DNA of 64,000 nucleotides, from contig CABRHS010000005.1 of assembly GCA_902470815.1 (NCBI GenBank), forward strand, positions 1 to 64,000. Direction: 5' to 3'. The position numbers and the translations under genes were made by a program. The notes beneath the pieces are model-generated. The model saw nothing but the letters and a program-made list of their open reading frames with translations, had not been told where the DNA came from and searched no databases. This DNA is from an uncultured Collinsella sp. (lineage in GTDB: Bacteria; Actinomycetota; Coriobacteriia; Coriobacteriales; Coriobacteriaceae). Shown here piece after piece: positions 45,051-54,202 of the stretch. Every line of letters starts with the position of its first letter. Position 1 is the first letter of the stretch.

Positions 45051-45865
45051 GAACGAGGATGGCTCCCCGCCGTTTTAGGCGCGAGGGAGCCATCCCCCGC
45101 CCCGAAAGGGGAGCCCAACCGAAAGCGCGGTCCCTCGCACTGGACATCCTCCTTGCGTGCTCGATCACCTCAGCATGCCTCGCCGGATATGAGTCCGCGA
45201 CGGCACAACGAGCCGCCCTGTCTTACGCAGCCTTCTCAAGTGAAGAGTCGCGGCGGGAACAGGGTGATACAGATGGGGGCGAGCCAGATTGGAACCGACT
45301 CGCCTCCGTAAATGAAGATGTGGTCGGCTGGCTACGGCTCAAGACGCTGGGCATCGACACGCCGGTGGTGCAGCAGCGCGCGGGCATGGAGGACAACTGG
45401 TACCTCACGCACGACATCTGGGGTTCGCCAAACCCGGCAGGGTGCCCTTATCTGGACCCGGCCAGCTCGATCGACGGTGGGCACATCCTCGTATACGGGC
45501 ACAACGGCGGAATGGGAGGAGGGGCGTTCTCCCCAATCACCTCGAACGATGAGGCGCGATCGCTCGCGCCCACTTGCACCGCCGAGCTTCGCACGCCGGA
45601 CGGACGCACACGGACATTCCTCCCCCTCATGTCGCTCAACGTGTCCGCCGCATACGACGAGATACGGTCCTTTCCCCCAAGCGGTGGACCCGAGATACAC
45701 GAGCTCATCAGGATCTTGGGAGAAGACGCGGCAATCAAGACGCGCAAGTTCGATCGTGCAGCCGAAAACGCCACCGAAATCCTGTCTCTCGTCACCTGCT
45801 CCCAGTCGACCTTCGCGACGGATAGGAGAACCATAATGCTCTTCTATATTGCCGATGCGCCATGA
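45047..45865 (+). CDS. Class B sortase, cognate to the Cna_B protein
   Basis: A 272-residue sortase with an N-terminal membrane span (about residues 28-48). Catalytic residues are visible: His in ILVYGHNGGMGGGAF, Cys in LSLVTCSQS and Arg in TDRRTIML. Class B organisation is indicated by the ~85-residue stretch between His and Cys with an inserted helix. The ATG overlaps the stop of the surface-protein fragment (ATGA), so the two are translationally coupled and this is the likely enzyme for the LPQTS sorting signal. The sequence differs markedly from the sortase at 39217. Confidence 0.9.
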   Translation: MRTRMAPRRFRREGAIPRPERGAQPKARSLALDILLACSITSACLAGYESATAQRAALSYAAFSSEESRREQGDTDGGEPDWNRLASVNEDVVGWLRLKTLGIDTPVVQQRAGMEDNWYLTHDIWGSPNPAGCPYLDPASSIDGGHILVYGHNGGMGGGAFSPITSNDEARSLAPTCTAELRTPDGRTRTFLPLMSLNVSAAYDEIRSFPPSGGPEIHELIRILGEDAAIKTRKFDRAAENATEILSLVTCSQSTFATDRRTIMLFYIADAP

Positions 45866-45868
45866 CAA

Positions 45869-45894
45869 AGGCCGCCCGCACATGCGGGCGGCCT
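45869..45894. terminator. Palindromic hairpin between convergent genes
   Basis: Arms AGGCCGCCCGCA/TGCGGGCGGCCT (45869-45880 with 45883-45894) lie just past the sortase stop and 18 bp before the stop of the - strand small membrane protein. No clear T tail. Confidence 0.6.
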
Positions 45895-45911
45895 CGGATG
45901 CGGACCCTGCG

Positions 45912-46136
45912 TTATTCGCCGGCGCTGTTGATATCGATATCGCCCGGCGCCTCACTCGATTGAAAGCCATCGAGCTCGGACTCTTTGCGCCTCTCTTCTT
46001 CGATGCGCTGGGCGCGGACGCTCTCGGGCGTCGACCATTTCTGACCTAGATAAAACGACAATCCCAGGCCAAGAAGGGCGGCGATGGTAACGCCGATCAG
46101 GTACTGAACCCAATGGTCCCTTATGTACTCGATCAC
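45912..46136 (-). CDS. Small single-span membrane protein
   Basis: A protein of about 74 residues. One membrane segment (WVQYLIGVTIAALLGLGLSFYLG) is followed by a highly charged tail (PESVRAQRIEEERRKESELDGF) and an acidic end. GTG 46136 with AGGGAGG just upstream is my choice; a TTG at 46163 is possible. It follows the M28-like gene by about 30 bp in the same direction, so the two probably share an operon and a membrane location. I do not recognise a family. Confidence 0.6.
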   Translation of the reverse strand: MIEYIRDHWVQYLIGVTIAALLGLGLSFYLGQKWSTPESVRAQRIEEERRKESELDGFQSSEAPGDIDINSAGE

Positions 46137-46167
46137 ATGACCTCCCTGTGGATACGCGAGCAAGACC

Positions 46168-49047
46168 CTACGAGCGACGAATGACCTCGGTCACGACATC
46201 GGAGACAAAGGCGACGTTGTCCGTGTCGACGTTGTACGGCTGGTCCTCCTCGGTATGGGAGAGGGCGAAACCCGTACCCTCGATTCCGCCTATGGTCAGG
46301 GAGCGCAGGCTCATCTCCATGGCCACGTGGGCATCGGTCGTGACGTACGGCATATCAACCGTCGCGCACTCGCGATGGAAGTCGGAGCTCACCTGCTGCA
46401 CCAACTTCATGATGCGCTTGTCTCCCTTGAGAACGCGCTCCTCACCCTCTGTCGCAAGCATGGCGAGCTGACCGGCGCCGACACTCTCGAGATTGATGAG
46501 GAAGACGCCGCGGAGCTTATCGCGGTGCGCGTCAAGGAAGGCCTTCACACCGGCGTTGCCGCTCTCGGAGGCTCCGGTTGCGACGAACCAGATATCGTGG
46601 CCCAAGAGCTCCTCGTCGCCCATATCGGCGATCGCCTCGCGCATCTCCTCCTCGGTGGCGCCATCATACCCGGCGGCGCCGCCCTTCCAGTCATCATCGA
46701 AGTTATCCCAGGAACCGATGTCGCTACCCGAGGACCTCGCATCGAAGGAGTCGTCGACGCCGAGCCAATCGCTCATGCTGTCGTCGTTCTTCTTCTTTCG
46801 ACCAAAGAAGCGGGACAATCCGCGACGCGGCTTCTCCTGAACGGGTGCAGGGGCATGGATGGTCTCGAAGGGCCCCTCATCCACGTTCTCCACGACGGGC
46901 TCGGTCGAGCTGACGACCGTAAAAGCGCTGCGTGCCTCACGGGCCGAGTTATCCGCATCCCTCGAGACCTCAGCCTCCGAGGTCACCGGGGGCGCGGGGG
47001 TGGCGAACGGATCAAGCGGTGCGGCAGAGGGATCCGGCAAATCGAACAACGAGGCGCGATTCGCCGTCTGGGGCGTATGGGGCTGGGGAGCATCCGCGGT
47101 GCTCGGCACGCTGATAGGACGCTGAGGACGAACGGGGGTGGCGGAGTCGATCTGAGCCATCAGCGAATCCACGGTCTCGACCGGTCGAACAACGGGCATC
47201 GCAACCGTGCCGGACAGATCGACGGACTCAATCGACTCGTCATCGTCCTCAACAACGACACCATCGAAATGAGAGGTCTCGTCGACGTCATCGACATCGC
47301 CATCGGTGCTCTCGCCGTCCTCGATGGTCATATCGTCAGACGCCATATCGGCATCTTCCTCGCAGTTGTCGGCGAGAACGTCCTCATCCTCATCGATGAC
47401 TTCGTACTCGGCCTCAAGAACACCGTCAAAGTCATCGGCATCCTCGGCCTGAATCACAGGGGCCTCATCATCAGTCTCGGCGCATTCGACATCAGCCTCG
47501 GCGAACTCGCCATCATCCTCGATGCCTTCGGACGCCGCAGGGTCGTCGAGGCCGCGCGCGTCATCGTCTACGCCGCCGGCCAACTCGGGCGACCACAGAT
47601 CGTCCTCATGCTGAACTTCGAAGGCGGTGAGCTGCTCCTCCTCAACATCGGTTCCGTTCTCATACGTGATGGCGCAGGAGTCGGGCAGCATGCCCAGTCC
47701 ACGGATCACCTCGCCGCCGAAACGAACGTTGCCCGCGTCATTCAGGTGGAACAGAGGGCGGGGCTCGGGCTGCGCCGCGTCCAGGTCGAACTCGGCTTGC
47801 TCGCCCGCAAACGCTTCGTCATCGGCCTGTTCGTCGTCAACGACGTCGCAGTCCTGTTCGGGCTCACGCTCGGCCTCGTCACTTTCGGCGGGAACCTCGA
47901 GAACGACTCCCTCGGTGTCGATGAGCTCGAGCTCGGAACCGTCCTCGTCGGACGGGTCGACCTCAATCGGCTCGGTGGAGATCGTGGCCGCGGCGTCGAT
48001 GTCCTCCACGGACATCATCGCGGTAGATCCGAGGTCATCCGCAGAGGATTCCTCGTCGCTCACACACGCGGAAGGGAAGGCATCGTCCTCGACGATGAGG
48101 GGAACATCCTCGTCGACGGACTCGCCGAGCTCCTCGGCCGCCTCGGCATCCTCGCCGTCGGCATCTTCCCCGTCCCGCTCCTCGAGCTCGTGAGGATACG
48201 CCATCGCGGCCTCGGCCTCGGCGGCGGCAGCGGCCTCGGCGGCGGCTATGGCCTCCTCCAAAATGCGCTGCTGCTCGTCGAAATACTCGTCGGCGGGGGT
48301 GTCGTGGGGGAACTCCTCTCCCAACTCATAGGGAGCCACGGCGTCCATCACGCCGAGCATGGCCGCGACGGAGGACTTGTTGGACACCGAGCCGGTGGTG
48401 TAGGGGAGCACGAAGCGGTTGGCGATGATCGCCACGCCGTTTGCCAGGGGGATGAGCGAGGCCAAGATTGCTATGACCCACAGAACCGCTTTCGCGGCGC
48501 CGGGAACGGGGAGCATCCGAACCACGGCGATGACCGCCGGGGCCACCATGGCAAAAGGCAGCAACTTTACGATGATGGGCTTGTATGCGGCGAAGGGCTC
48601 GCGCGCGAGCAGGTCCTCACGCGGAGAGTCGTAATGGGCAACGACGACCACGGGACGATTGCGGGGAGAGGCGAGGGGACCGGACGCGCGATGATACGCG
48701 ATGACATTCTGGCTCAGTCCTCCGGACCCGAGAGCCGAGAGAATCGGCTTTCCAGATCGCTCGAGAACAAAGAGGACTGCGGCGGCGAGCGCGAGCAGCA
48801 TGCCCACGACACCCACCGGACCACCGATGCCCATGAGCACGGCCCCGATGAACACCGCGATACCCAGAGCCGCCTGGACGACCTTCGCCGTACCGCTCGC
48901 ACTGAATTCCTGCACTTCGGGCGTGAATCCATGGTCGGTGAAAATCTTCGCGATCACATCGGCTGCGGCGCGCTCCTCCTCACTGCAAGCAGGCGTGATC
49001 CCCGTGTTCTGGAGAAGGTGGCTCAGGTATTTCTTCGTATTCGCCAT
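46168..49047 (-). CDS. M28 peptidase-like membrane protein with a long acidic insert
   Basis: A 959-residue protein. Residues 1-240 resemble the first half of an M28 zinc peptidase (VVVVAHYDS with His138) interrupted by membrane spans at about 58-95 and 155-212. Residues 240-760 are a huge acidic, low-complexity insert rich in Asp, Glu and Ala. Residues 800-959 continue the M28 fold (IWFVATGASESG, LINLESVGAG, SHTEEDQPYNVD). Key residues are altered: the bridging Asp of DN is Ser222, the catalytic Glu of EE is Ser827 and the DMxG Asp is Glu854. The ligands Glu828 and His931 remain. It may be a pseudo-peptidase. ATG 49047 starts at MANTKKYLSH. Confidence 0.75.
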   Translation of the reverse strand: MANTKKYLSHLLQNTGITPACSEEERAAADVIAKIFTDHGFTPEVQEFSASGTAKVVQAALGIAVFIGAVLMGIGGPVGVVGMLLALAAAVLFVLERSGKPILSALGSGGLSQNVIAYHRASGPLASPRNRPVVVVAHYDSPREDLLAREPFAAYKPIIVKLLPFAMVAPAVIAVVRMLPVPGAAKAVLWVIAILASLIPLANGVAIIANRFVLPYTTGSVSNKSSVAAMLGVMDAVAPYELGEEFPHDTPADEYFDEQQRILEEAIAAAEAAAAAEAEAAMAYPHELEERDGEDADGEDAEAAEELGESVDEDVPLIVEDDAFPSACVSDEESSADDLGSTAMMSVEDIDAAATISTEPIEVDPSDEDGSELELIDTEGVVLEVPAESDEAEREPEQDCDVVDDEQADDEAFAGEQAEFDLDAAQPEPRPLFHLNDAGNVRFGGEVIRGLGMLPDSCAITYENGTDVEEEQLTAFEVQHEDDLWSPELAGGVDDDARGLDDPAASEGIEDDGEFAEADVECAETDDEAPVIQAEDADDFDGVLEAEYEVIDEDEDVLADNCEEDADMASDDMTIEDGESTDGDVDDVDETSHFDGVVVEDDDESIESVDLSGTVAMPVVRPVETVDSLMAQIDSATPVRPQRPISVPSTADAPQPHTPQTANRASLFDLPDPSAAPLDPFATPAPPVTSEAEVSRDADNSAREARSAFTVVSSTEPVVENVDEGPFETIHAPAPVQEKPRRGLSRFFGRKKKNDDSMSDWLGVDDSFDARSSGSDIGSWDNFDDDWKGGAAGYDGATEEEMREAIADMGDEELLGHDIWFVATGASESGNAGVKAFLDAHRDKLRGVFLINLESVGAGQLAMLATEGEERVLKGDKRIMKLVQQVSSDFHRECATVDMPYVTTDAHVAMEMSLRSLTIGGIEGTGFALSHTEEDQPYNVDTDNVAFVSDVVTEVIRRS

Positions 49048-49277
49048 GTGGGCTCCACATCGAACTCGTTCTCGTGCAAACACACCGCTTTTGCGATGTG
49101 CATGTATAGTCGCAAGTATACCCTTACTTACCCCTACCTGCAGAATTTCGACCCCTTGACACATCCTTGCGGCACGCGGGCGTGCGGGCGCACATTGCCC
49201 CCTGCGCGGCGTCTTTGCTCTAAAATGCTGTTCTTGAAAATGGATATGTCCATCAAGCTGGGAAAAGGAGGTCTGGC

Positions 49278-50333
49278 ATGCAGCAAAAGACAACCGCACC
49301 GGCCAACCGTGGCGCAAGGGGATGCACCTCGACCGGATCCACAAGACGTGTGGAGACGGCGCGGCGAATGCTCAACCTCGTTTTCTCCCTCAGCGTCTCC
49401 CCCGAGCCGCTCACGACCGACCAAATCATCTCCGATCCCGAAATCGGATATGCGAGTCCGGAGCGCGACTCTCGCATAAAGGCTTTCAATCGCGACCGGG
49501 ACGCCCTCGCGGCGGTCGGGGTCATCATCCGCGAAGCGGCGGCGGGCGGCAATGCGAGAAACGAGCAGCGGTCTTGGGAGATCGACACCGCGGCGACGCA
49601 TGCCGCGGGCGGCGAGCTTTCCCCATATGACGCCGAGGAGGCCGTGCGCGCGATCGACCAGATCTTCCTCTTGCACGCGGACGACCCCGCTCGATGGCCA
49701 CTCCAGATGGCGCGCGCCAAACTATGCGGGGCGGCGGGGATCGACCCCGGCCCGCTCGCGCACACCACCCCAAGTCGCTCAGGAGCGCTCAGCGAGATCT
49801 GGAGTTCCTTCTCGCGCCGCAGGCCCGCATCTTTCTCGTACCGCGATGCTCGGGGCGACGAAAAGCCCCACAAGGTCGACGTATACGGGATGTTCGAGAG
49901 CGGGAACCACATCTACCTCGTCGGGCGCGACCATGACGCGGACTCCCTCCGCACGTTCAGGACGGACCGTATCCTGACCGCAAGGAAATCCCCGGATTCG
50001 GCTAAGCCCTACCTGATTCCCGCCGAATTCGATGTTGCGGACTTTCAATTCCTCCCATTCGACTTCTCCCAAGAGGAGGGCACCAGGGCAACCTTCAGCT
50101 TCGGGGCGGGGGTGGGCGCTTACGAAATCGCACTCATCACCAAGGGGAGGGGAGCAATCGAGGCCCGCTGCGACGGTTCGAGCGTCTGGACCGTCGATGT
50201 CCACGACCTGGACGCCGCGGCAACGTTCGCCATCGAGCACGCGCACGCCGGCCTTACGGCCCTTGGACCGGCGGAGCTCCTCTCACTCATCTCGACCAAA
50301 AAGGAACAGGCGGTGTCGGCGCATGTCCGCTAA
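49278..50333 (+). CDS. WYL-domain regulator, first of a pair (PafB/C-like)
   Basis: A 351-residue protein with an N-terminal winged-helix-like part (RRMLNLVFSLSVSPEPLTTDQI to AFNRDRDALAAVGVIIRE) and a WYL ligand-sensing domain (FSYRDARGDEKPHKVDVYGMFESGNHIYLVG, FRTDRI). Adjacent WYL pairs are typical of PafBC, the DNA-damage regulator of actinobacteria, activated by single-stranded DNA. AAAAGGAGG precedes the ATG. It overlaps the second WYL gene by 11 bp. A convergent DinG-type helicase gene follows. Identity with PafBC is inferred from the pair architecture. Confidence 0.8.
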   Translation: MQQKTTAPANRGARGCTSTGSTRRVETARRMLNLVFSLSVSPEPLTTDQIISDPEIGYASPERDSRIKAFNRDRDALAAVGVIIREAAAGGNARNEQRSWEIDTAATHAAGGELSPYDAEEAVRAIDQIFLLHADDPARWPLQMARAKLCGAAGIDPGPLAHTTPSRSGALSEIWSSFSRRRPASFSYRDARGDEKPHKVDVYGMFESGNHIYLVGRDHDADSLRTFRTDRILTARKSPDSAKPYLIPAEFDVADFQFLPFDFSQEEGTRATFSFGAGVGAYEIALITKGRGAIEARCDGSSVWTVDVHDLDAAATFAIEHAHAGLTALGPAELLSLISTKKEQAVSAHVR

Positions 50334-51243
50334 CGGCAAACCATTGAGCAGCGAGGACGCCATCGTCGCCTGCCTGAATATCCTTGCAGCCCTCACGGCC
50401 TCATCAACGGGGACCGTCGACACCGCGGCGATCGAGCGCGAATTCGACCTTACCGATCAACAGCTCGAGGAGGCAGTCGATCTCCTGCAGTCCCTCGCGG
50501 ACGAGCGCACCGGGGCCCGAGTCGCAGTTGAGCTGGAGGGAGGCCGCATCACGCTCTTTGGCACAGCGGGCCGCATCTCCCCGCTGCGCCTCACCTCGGC
50601 GGAATCTCTCGCCCTCGGGCAGGCGCTCGCCCGCTGCAATCTCGATCCCGAGGTTCGAAAGCGCATCCAGGACGCACTGGGCCCGGCCGGCAAGGCCGAC
50701 GACCCCCGGCTGCTCGCCGGCGACGCGCTCCTGGGAGGGTTCTTCCCCGTCATCGCAGAGGCGCTGTCCATCGGCGCGAGGCTGCGCATGCGGTACCGGT
50801 CCGTCTTGGAATCATCCCCCAGCGAGCGCATCGTGGATCCCGGCTACATCGAGGCGGTGGGCGACGCCGCCTACCTCGTCGCCTGGGACGTCTCGAAAAA
50901 CCTGCAACGCAGCTACCGACTCGACCGTATCGATGGCGTCGAGCTCACCGATGACTCCGTGGTCTCCCACCCCTTCACGCGCTTCTCCGCCGCCGATAGC
51001 CTCAGGAAGCATGGTCGAAGCGCTGTTCTCATCTGGGAGAACGATCAGTTATTCCATTCGTGCACCTGGGCGGGCGTCGACCGCGAAAGCGCACGGACGC
51101 TGGATGACGGAAGGGTCGAGGCGTCGGTGAGCTACGCGTCGGAGCCATGGCTGTTCGATCAGGTACTTGCGGCCGGGGGTCGGATCCTGATTACCGCGCC
51201 GGCAGAGCTCGTCTCCTCCCTCACGGCCTACGCCCGCTCATAG
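50323..51243 (+). CDS. WYL-domain regulator, second of a pair (PafB/C-like)
   Basis: A 306-residue partner of the previous gene. An N-terminal helix-turn-helix-like segment (DTAAIEREFDLTDQQLEEAVDLLQSL) is followed by a WYL domain: LRMRYRSV, ERIVDPGYIEAVGDAAYLVAWDVSKNLQRSYRLDRIDGVEL. The C-terminal part (EPWLFDQVLAAGGRILITAP) resembles the WCX extension found after WYL domains. ATG 50323 overlaps the first gene by 11 bp, implying stoichiometric expression. In PafBC the two chains act together as one activator. Confidence 0.8.
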   Translation: MSANGKPLSSEDAIVACLNILAALTASSTGTVDTAAIEREFDLTDQQLEEAVDLLQSLADERTGARVAVELEGGRITLFGTAGRISPLRLTSAESLALGQALARCNLDPEVRKRIQDALGPAGKADDPRLLAGDALLGGFFPVIAEALSIGARLRMRYRSVLESSPSERIVDPGYIEAVGDAAYLVAWDVSKNLQRSYRLDRIDGVELTDDSVVSHPFTRFSAADSLRKHGRSAVLIWENDQLFHSCTWAGVDRESARTLDDGRVEASVSYASEPWLFDQVLAAGGRILITAPAELVSSLTAYARS

Positions 51244-51268
51244 GAAGGGAGGCGCCAAGCGCCCCCCA

Positions 51269-54202
51269 TCATGCTCCATGTCGGCTCGAGCGCCACAACT
51301 GCAGGAATCTACCGACCTGCGAGCTCTCGATCCTCTGATACGAGGACGGGAGAGACGAGAGGAATTTCTTGCCATATCCCTTTGTCACCAGGCGCGAATC
51401 GGCCAAGACCAGCACGCCGGCGTCGGTCGAGGTTCGAATGAGCCTCCCCGCCGCCTGCTTTACCTCGAGCACCGCCTCGGGAAGCGAATAGCGGGCCCAC
51501 GCGCGCTCCTCCCTGGCATCGCGCTCGCACGAAAGCGGGTCTGTCGGACTCGAGAACGGCAACTTGGGAATCACCACGCAACGCAACGTATCGCCCGCCG
51601 CATCAAAGCCCTCCCAGAACGCCTTGAGGGCGAACAGCGAGCTCTTCTCATCCGAAAGGAAGCGGTCGCGGAGCAGCTTGGCGGATGTCGTCCTCCGTTG
51701 ACAATCGAGCATCAGGCCGGCTTGAGCCAAACGCGGGGACACGCGGTCGAACAGCTCCTCCATATCCCTTCTGTTCGTGAAAAGCGTCAGCGTGGAACCG
51801 CCCATGGCGACGTGCACGTCAACGAGCAGATTCTCCAGCGAGTCGAGATACGCAGCCCGATTACGTGGGTCGGGGACGTCCCCCGCCACGACTACGGCCA
51901 TATTGCTCTCGAAGTCGTAACTCGAGTCAAGATGCAGGGAGCGAAAGGAGGAGCGGTCCATCCGGTCGAGGCCCACGGCGTGATTGAAATGCTCGAAGCT
52001 CCCCGACACCGTCATGGTCGCGGAGGCGAACACCGCCGTATGGACCTCGGGGAGCCAATTCTCGGCCAGCGCCTCTCCTATGTCCAAGCGCTCGGCGCTC
52101 AAACACTCACCACCGACCTTCATGCGGCGATTGACCTGGCAGGAATAGACGTATCGCTCATCTTCTCCGGTGACGATGAGCTTCAGGGCGTCGTGCATCT
52201 CGCGCATCCGCCTCTGCCCGTCGGCCACATCGGTGACGAGCTCGGGCTTTTCCTCGGCCACGGTCTCCACGAGTGACGCCAGGTTGCGCGTGGCCTCCTC
52301 GAGCGCGGCGATGGCGGTATACGCGACCTCGGCGAACGCGGCCCAGGCGGCTCCCTCCCTCACCTCTCGACCTATCCACATGTTCGTGTTGTCGTACGCC
52401 CCATCGGTCCGCCCGAAACGAACGAGGTCGCGCGTCGCGTCGAACAACTCGGCCATCGCCAGAGATGCCCGCTGAACGGACGACGTCGCCTTGACCGTGA
52501 GCCCCATGAACAAGGTGGCGGCATCCGAGGACGCCAGATCCCTGGCGATCTTCCCCAGAGACCCCGTGCGGGCGCCGCCCAATCTCTCGAAGATCATGCG
52601 GCTCTCATCGGCCGATACCGTAAGCGCCCACTGCCTGCGGGCCTCCGCCTCCACCGAATGCGACTCATCGACGACCCAATGACGAATGGGAGGCAGGATC
52701 TTTCCATCCGCCGCAACGTTTCTGAAGAGCAGCGAGTGGTTGGTCACCACCACGTCCGCCCGCGCGGCGCGGCGACGCGATCCGTGCACCATGCACTTGT
52801 CGGGATAGAATGGGCACAGGCGGCGTGCGCACTCTCGTGAGGATGTCGTGAGGTCGGCTTTGCGCACGCTCCTCCAGCGAATGCCCAGCCCATCGAGGTC
52901 CCCGGCGGGAGACTGACAGGCAAACGCGTAGAGAACGGCGATCGCGGTGAGCGTATCCGCCGGGTCGCGCGTGGTGTGCACCTCGTCCGCCCGGGACAGG
53001 CGCTCGAGTTTGCGCAGGCAGGGATAATGGTCAAACCCCTTGAGCGCGCAATAGGTAAGGCCGCCATTCATCTCTCGCGCGAGCCGGGGAAGCTCGTGGT
53101 ACATGAGCTGATCGGCCAGGTTGTTTGACTTGGTGGCGATCCCCACCGTGATGTTGTTTCTCTTCGCGGCGTAGGCAAAGGGGACAAGGTACGCGATGGA
53201 CTTTCCAACTCCGGTGCCCGCCTCGATCACCCGATGCGTCGAGGAGGCCAAGGCATCCCTCACCTCGGCGGCCATTTGCACCTGCTCCGCACGGGGTTCA
53301 TACCCCGGATACATGCGATTCACCAGTCCGCCAGGTTCAAAACACGCCTCAATCTCTTCCCGCGAGGGCATGTTCAAGCCGGGGAGCTCATCGGCGTCGA
53401 GCCTCTGACCGGCAGTCGATGGCCCCTGCCCATCCGCTGCAACTATGTCGGTACGGGCGGCGATGAGCGAGAAGGATGCGTTGGGATTCTCCCCCGCCAA
53501 GAAACTGAAAATCGGCCTGTAGCTCCAGGGAACATCCGGGTGCATGTCCGCCAGGCGGCGCATCAAACCCACGGGCAGATCCGACAGGCCGCAAAGAAGA
53601 ATCCTCCACACGCCGCACAACGCATCAACATCGGCGTCCGCGCGATGAGACACACTCGAGCAGCCGAACAACTCCGCCATGCTCGACAGTTTATGAGAGC
53701 TCAAACGGGGGAGGGCGATGCGGGAGAGGGCGAGCGAGTCGATCCAGATGTCCGAGACCTCCCCTCCGCCGCTCACCGCCTCGATGAAACCACGGTCAAA
53801 CGCGGAGTTGTGGGCGATGACCGGGGCACCGCCCACGAACTCCGCGAGCGCGGCGACGGCTTCCTCGGCGGACGGCGCATGCGCCACATCCGCATTCGTT
53901 ATGCTCGTGAGTGCCGTGATCTCCTCGGGTATCAACCCAACCGGCTTTACGAACGTGTCGAATCGATCGACTATCTCGCGCCCGCGCAAGCGGGCGGCAG
54001 CGATCTCTATGAGCTCGCTGTCACGATGAGACAAGCCCGTGGTCTCGGTATCGAGGACCACGACGTCCTCTTCTATCAGCCCGAACTCGCGCGTCTCGGC
54101 TCTCTGCGCGAGCGTCGCGTACATGTCGATAATGGACTGCGGGGTGCCCGGAAGCACCGCGCTCGCCATCGCCAGCGGCGATGCCACCGCACAAGCGCTC
54201 AT
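51269..54202 (-). CDS. dinG: DinG-type exonuclease-helicase
   Basis: A 977-residue protein. Residues about 44-205 are a DEDDh 3'-5' exonuclease (VVVLDTETTG, IAHNSAFDRGF, and HRADADVDA). The remainder is an XPD/DinG-like helicase: Walker A EAGTGVGKSIAYLVP, the iron-sulfur cysteines (CALKGFDHYPC, then CARRLCPFYPDKC), DEAH-variant WVVDESHSVEAE, and C-terminal EVKQAAGRLIRTSTD. Such proteins unwind DNA and R-loops or replicate through damage. The ATG overlaps the ddl stop (ATGA). The arrangement next to PafBC-like regulators is suggestive for DNA repair. Confidence 0.9.
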   Translation of the reverse strand: MSACAVASPLAMASAVLPGTPQSIIDMYATLAQRAETREFGLIEEDVVVLDTETTGLSHRDSELIEIAAARLRGREIVDRFDTFVKPVGLIPEEITALTSITNADVAHAPSAEEAVAALAEFVGGAPVIAHNSAFDRGFIEAVSGGGEVSDIWIDSLALSRIALPRLSSHKLSSMAELFGCSSVSHRADADVDALCGVWRILLCGLSDLPVGLMRRLADMHPDVPWSYRPIFSFLAGENPNASFSLIAARTDIVAADGQGPSTAGQRLDADELPGLNMPSREEIEACFEPGGLVNRMYPGYEPRAEQVQMAAEVRDALASSTHRVIEAGTGVGKSIAYLVPFAYAAKRNNITVGIATKSNNLADQLMYHELPRLAREMNGGLTYCALKGFDHYPCLRKLERLSRADEVHTTRDPADTLTAIAVLYAFACQSPAGDLDGLGIRWRSVRKADLTTSSRECARRLCPFYPDKCMVHGSRRRAARADVVVTNHSLLFRNVAADGKILPPIRHWVVDESHSVEAEARRQWALTVSADESRMIFERLGGARTGSLGKIARDLASSDAATLFMGLTVKATSSVQRASLAMAELFDATRDLVRFGRTDGAYDNTNMWIGREVREGAAWAAFAEVAYTAIAALEEATRNLASLVETVAEEKPELVTDVADGQRRMREMHDALKLIVTGEDERYVYSCQVNRRMKVGGECLSAERLDIGEALAENWLPEVHTAVFASATMTVSGSFEHFNHAVGLDRMDRSSFRSLHLDSSYDFESNMAVVVAGDVPDPRNRAAYLDSLENLLVDVHVAMGGSTLTLFTNRRDMEELFDRVSPRLAQAGLMLDCQRRTTSAKLLRDRFLSDEKSSLFALKAFWEGFDAAGDTLRCVVIPKLPFSSPTDPLSCERDAREERAWARYSLPEAVLEVKQAAGRLIRTSTDAGVLVLADSRLVTKGYGKKFLSSLPSSYQRIESSQVGRFLQLWRSSRHGA

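Noticed and set aside
46255..49479. A long + strand open frame of about 1070 codons opposite the M28-like gene
   Set aside because: It mirrors the acidic GA-rich codons of the - strand gene, has no recognisable domain and no ribosome binding site. The - strand frame has M28 motifs and membrane spans.
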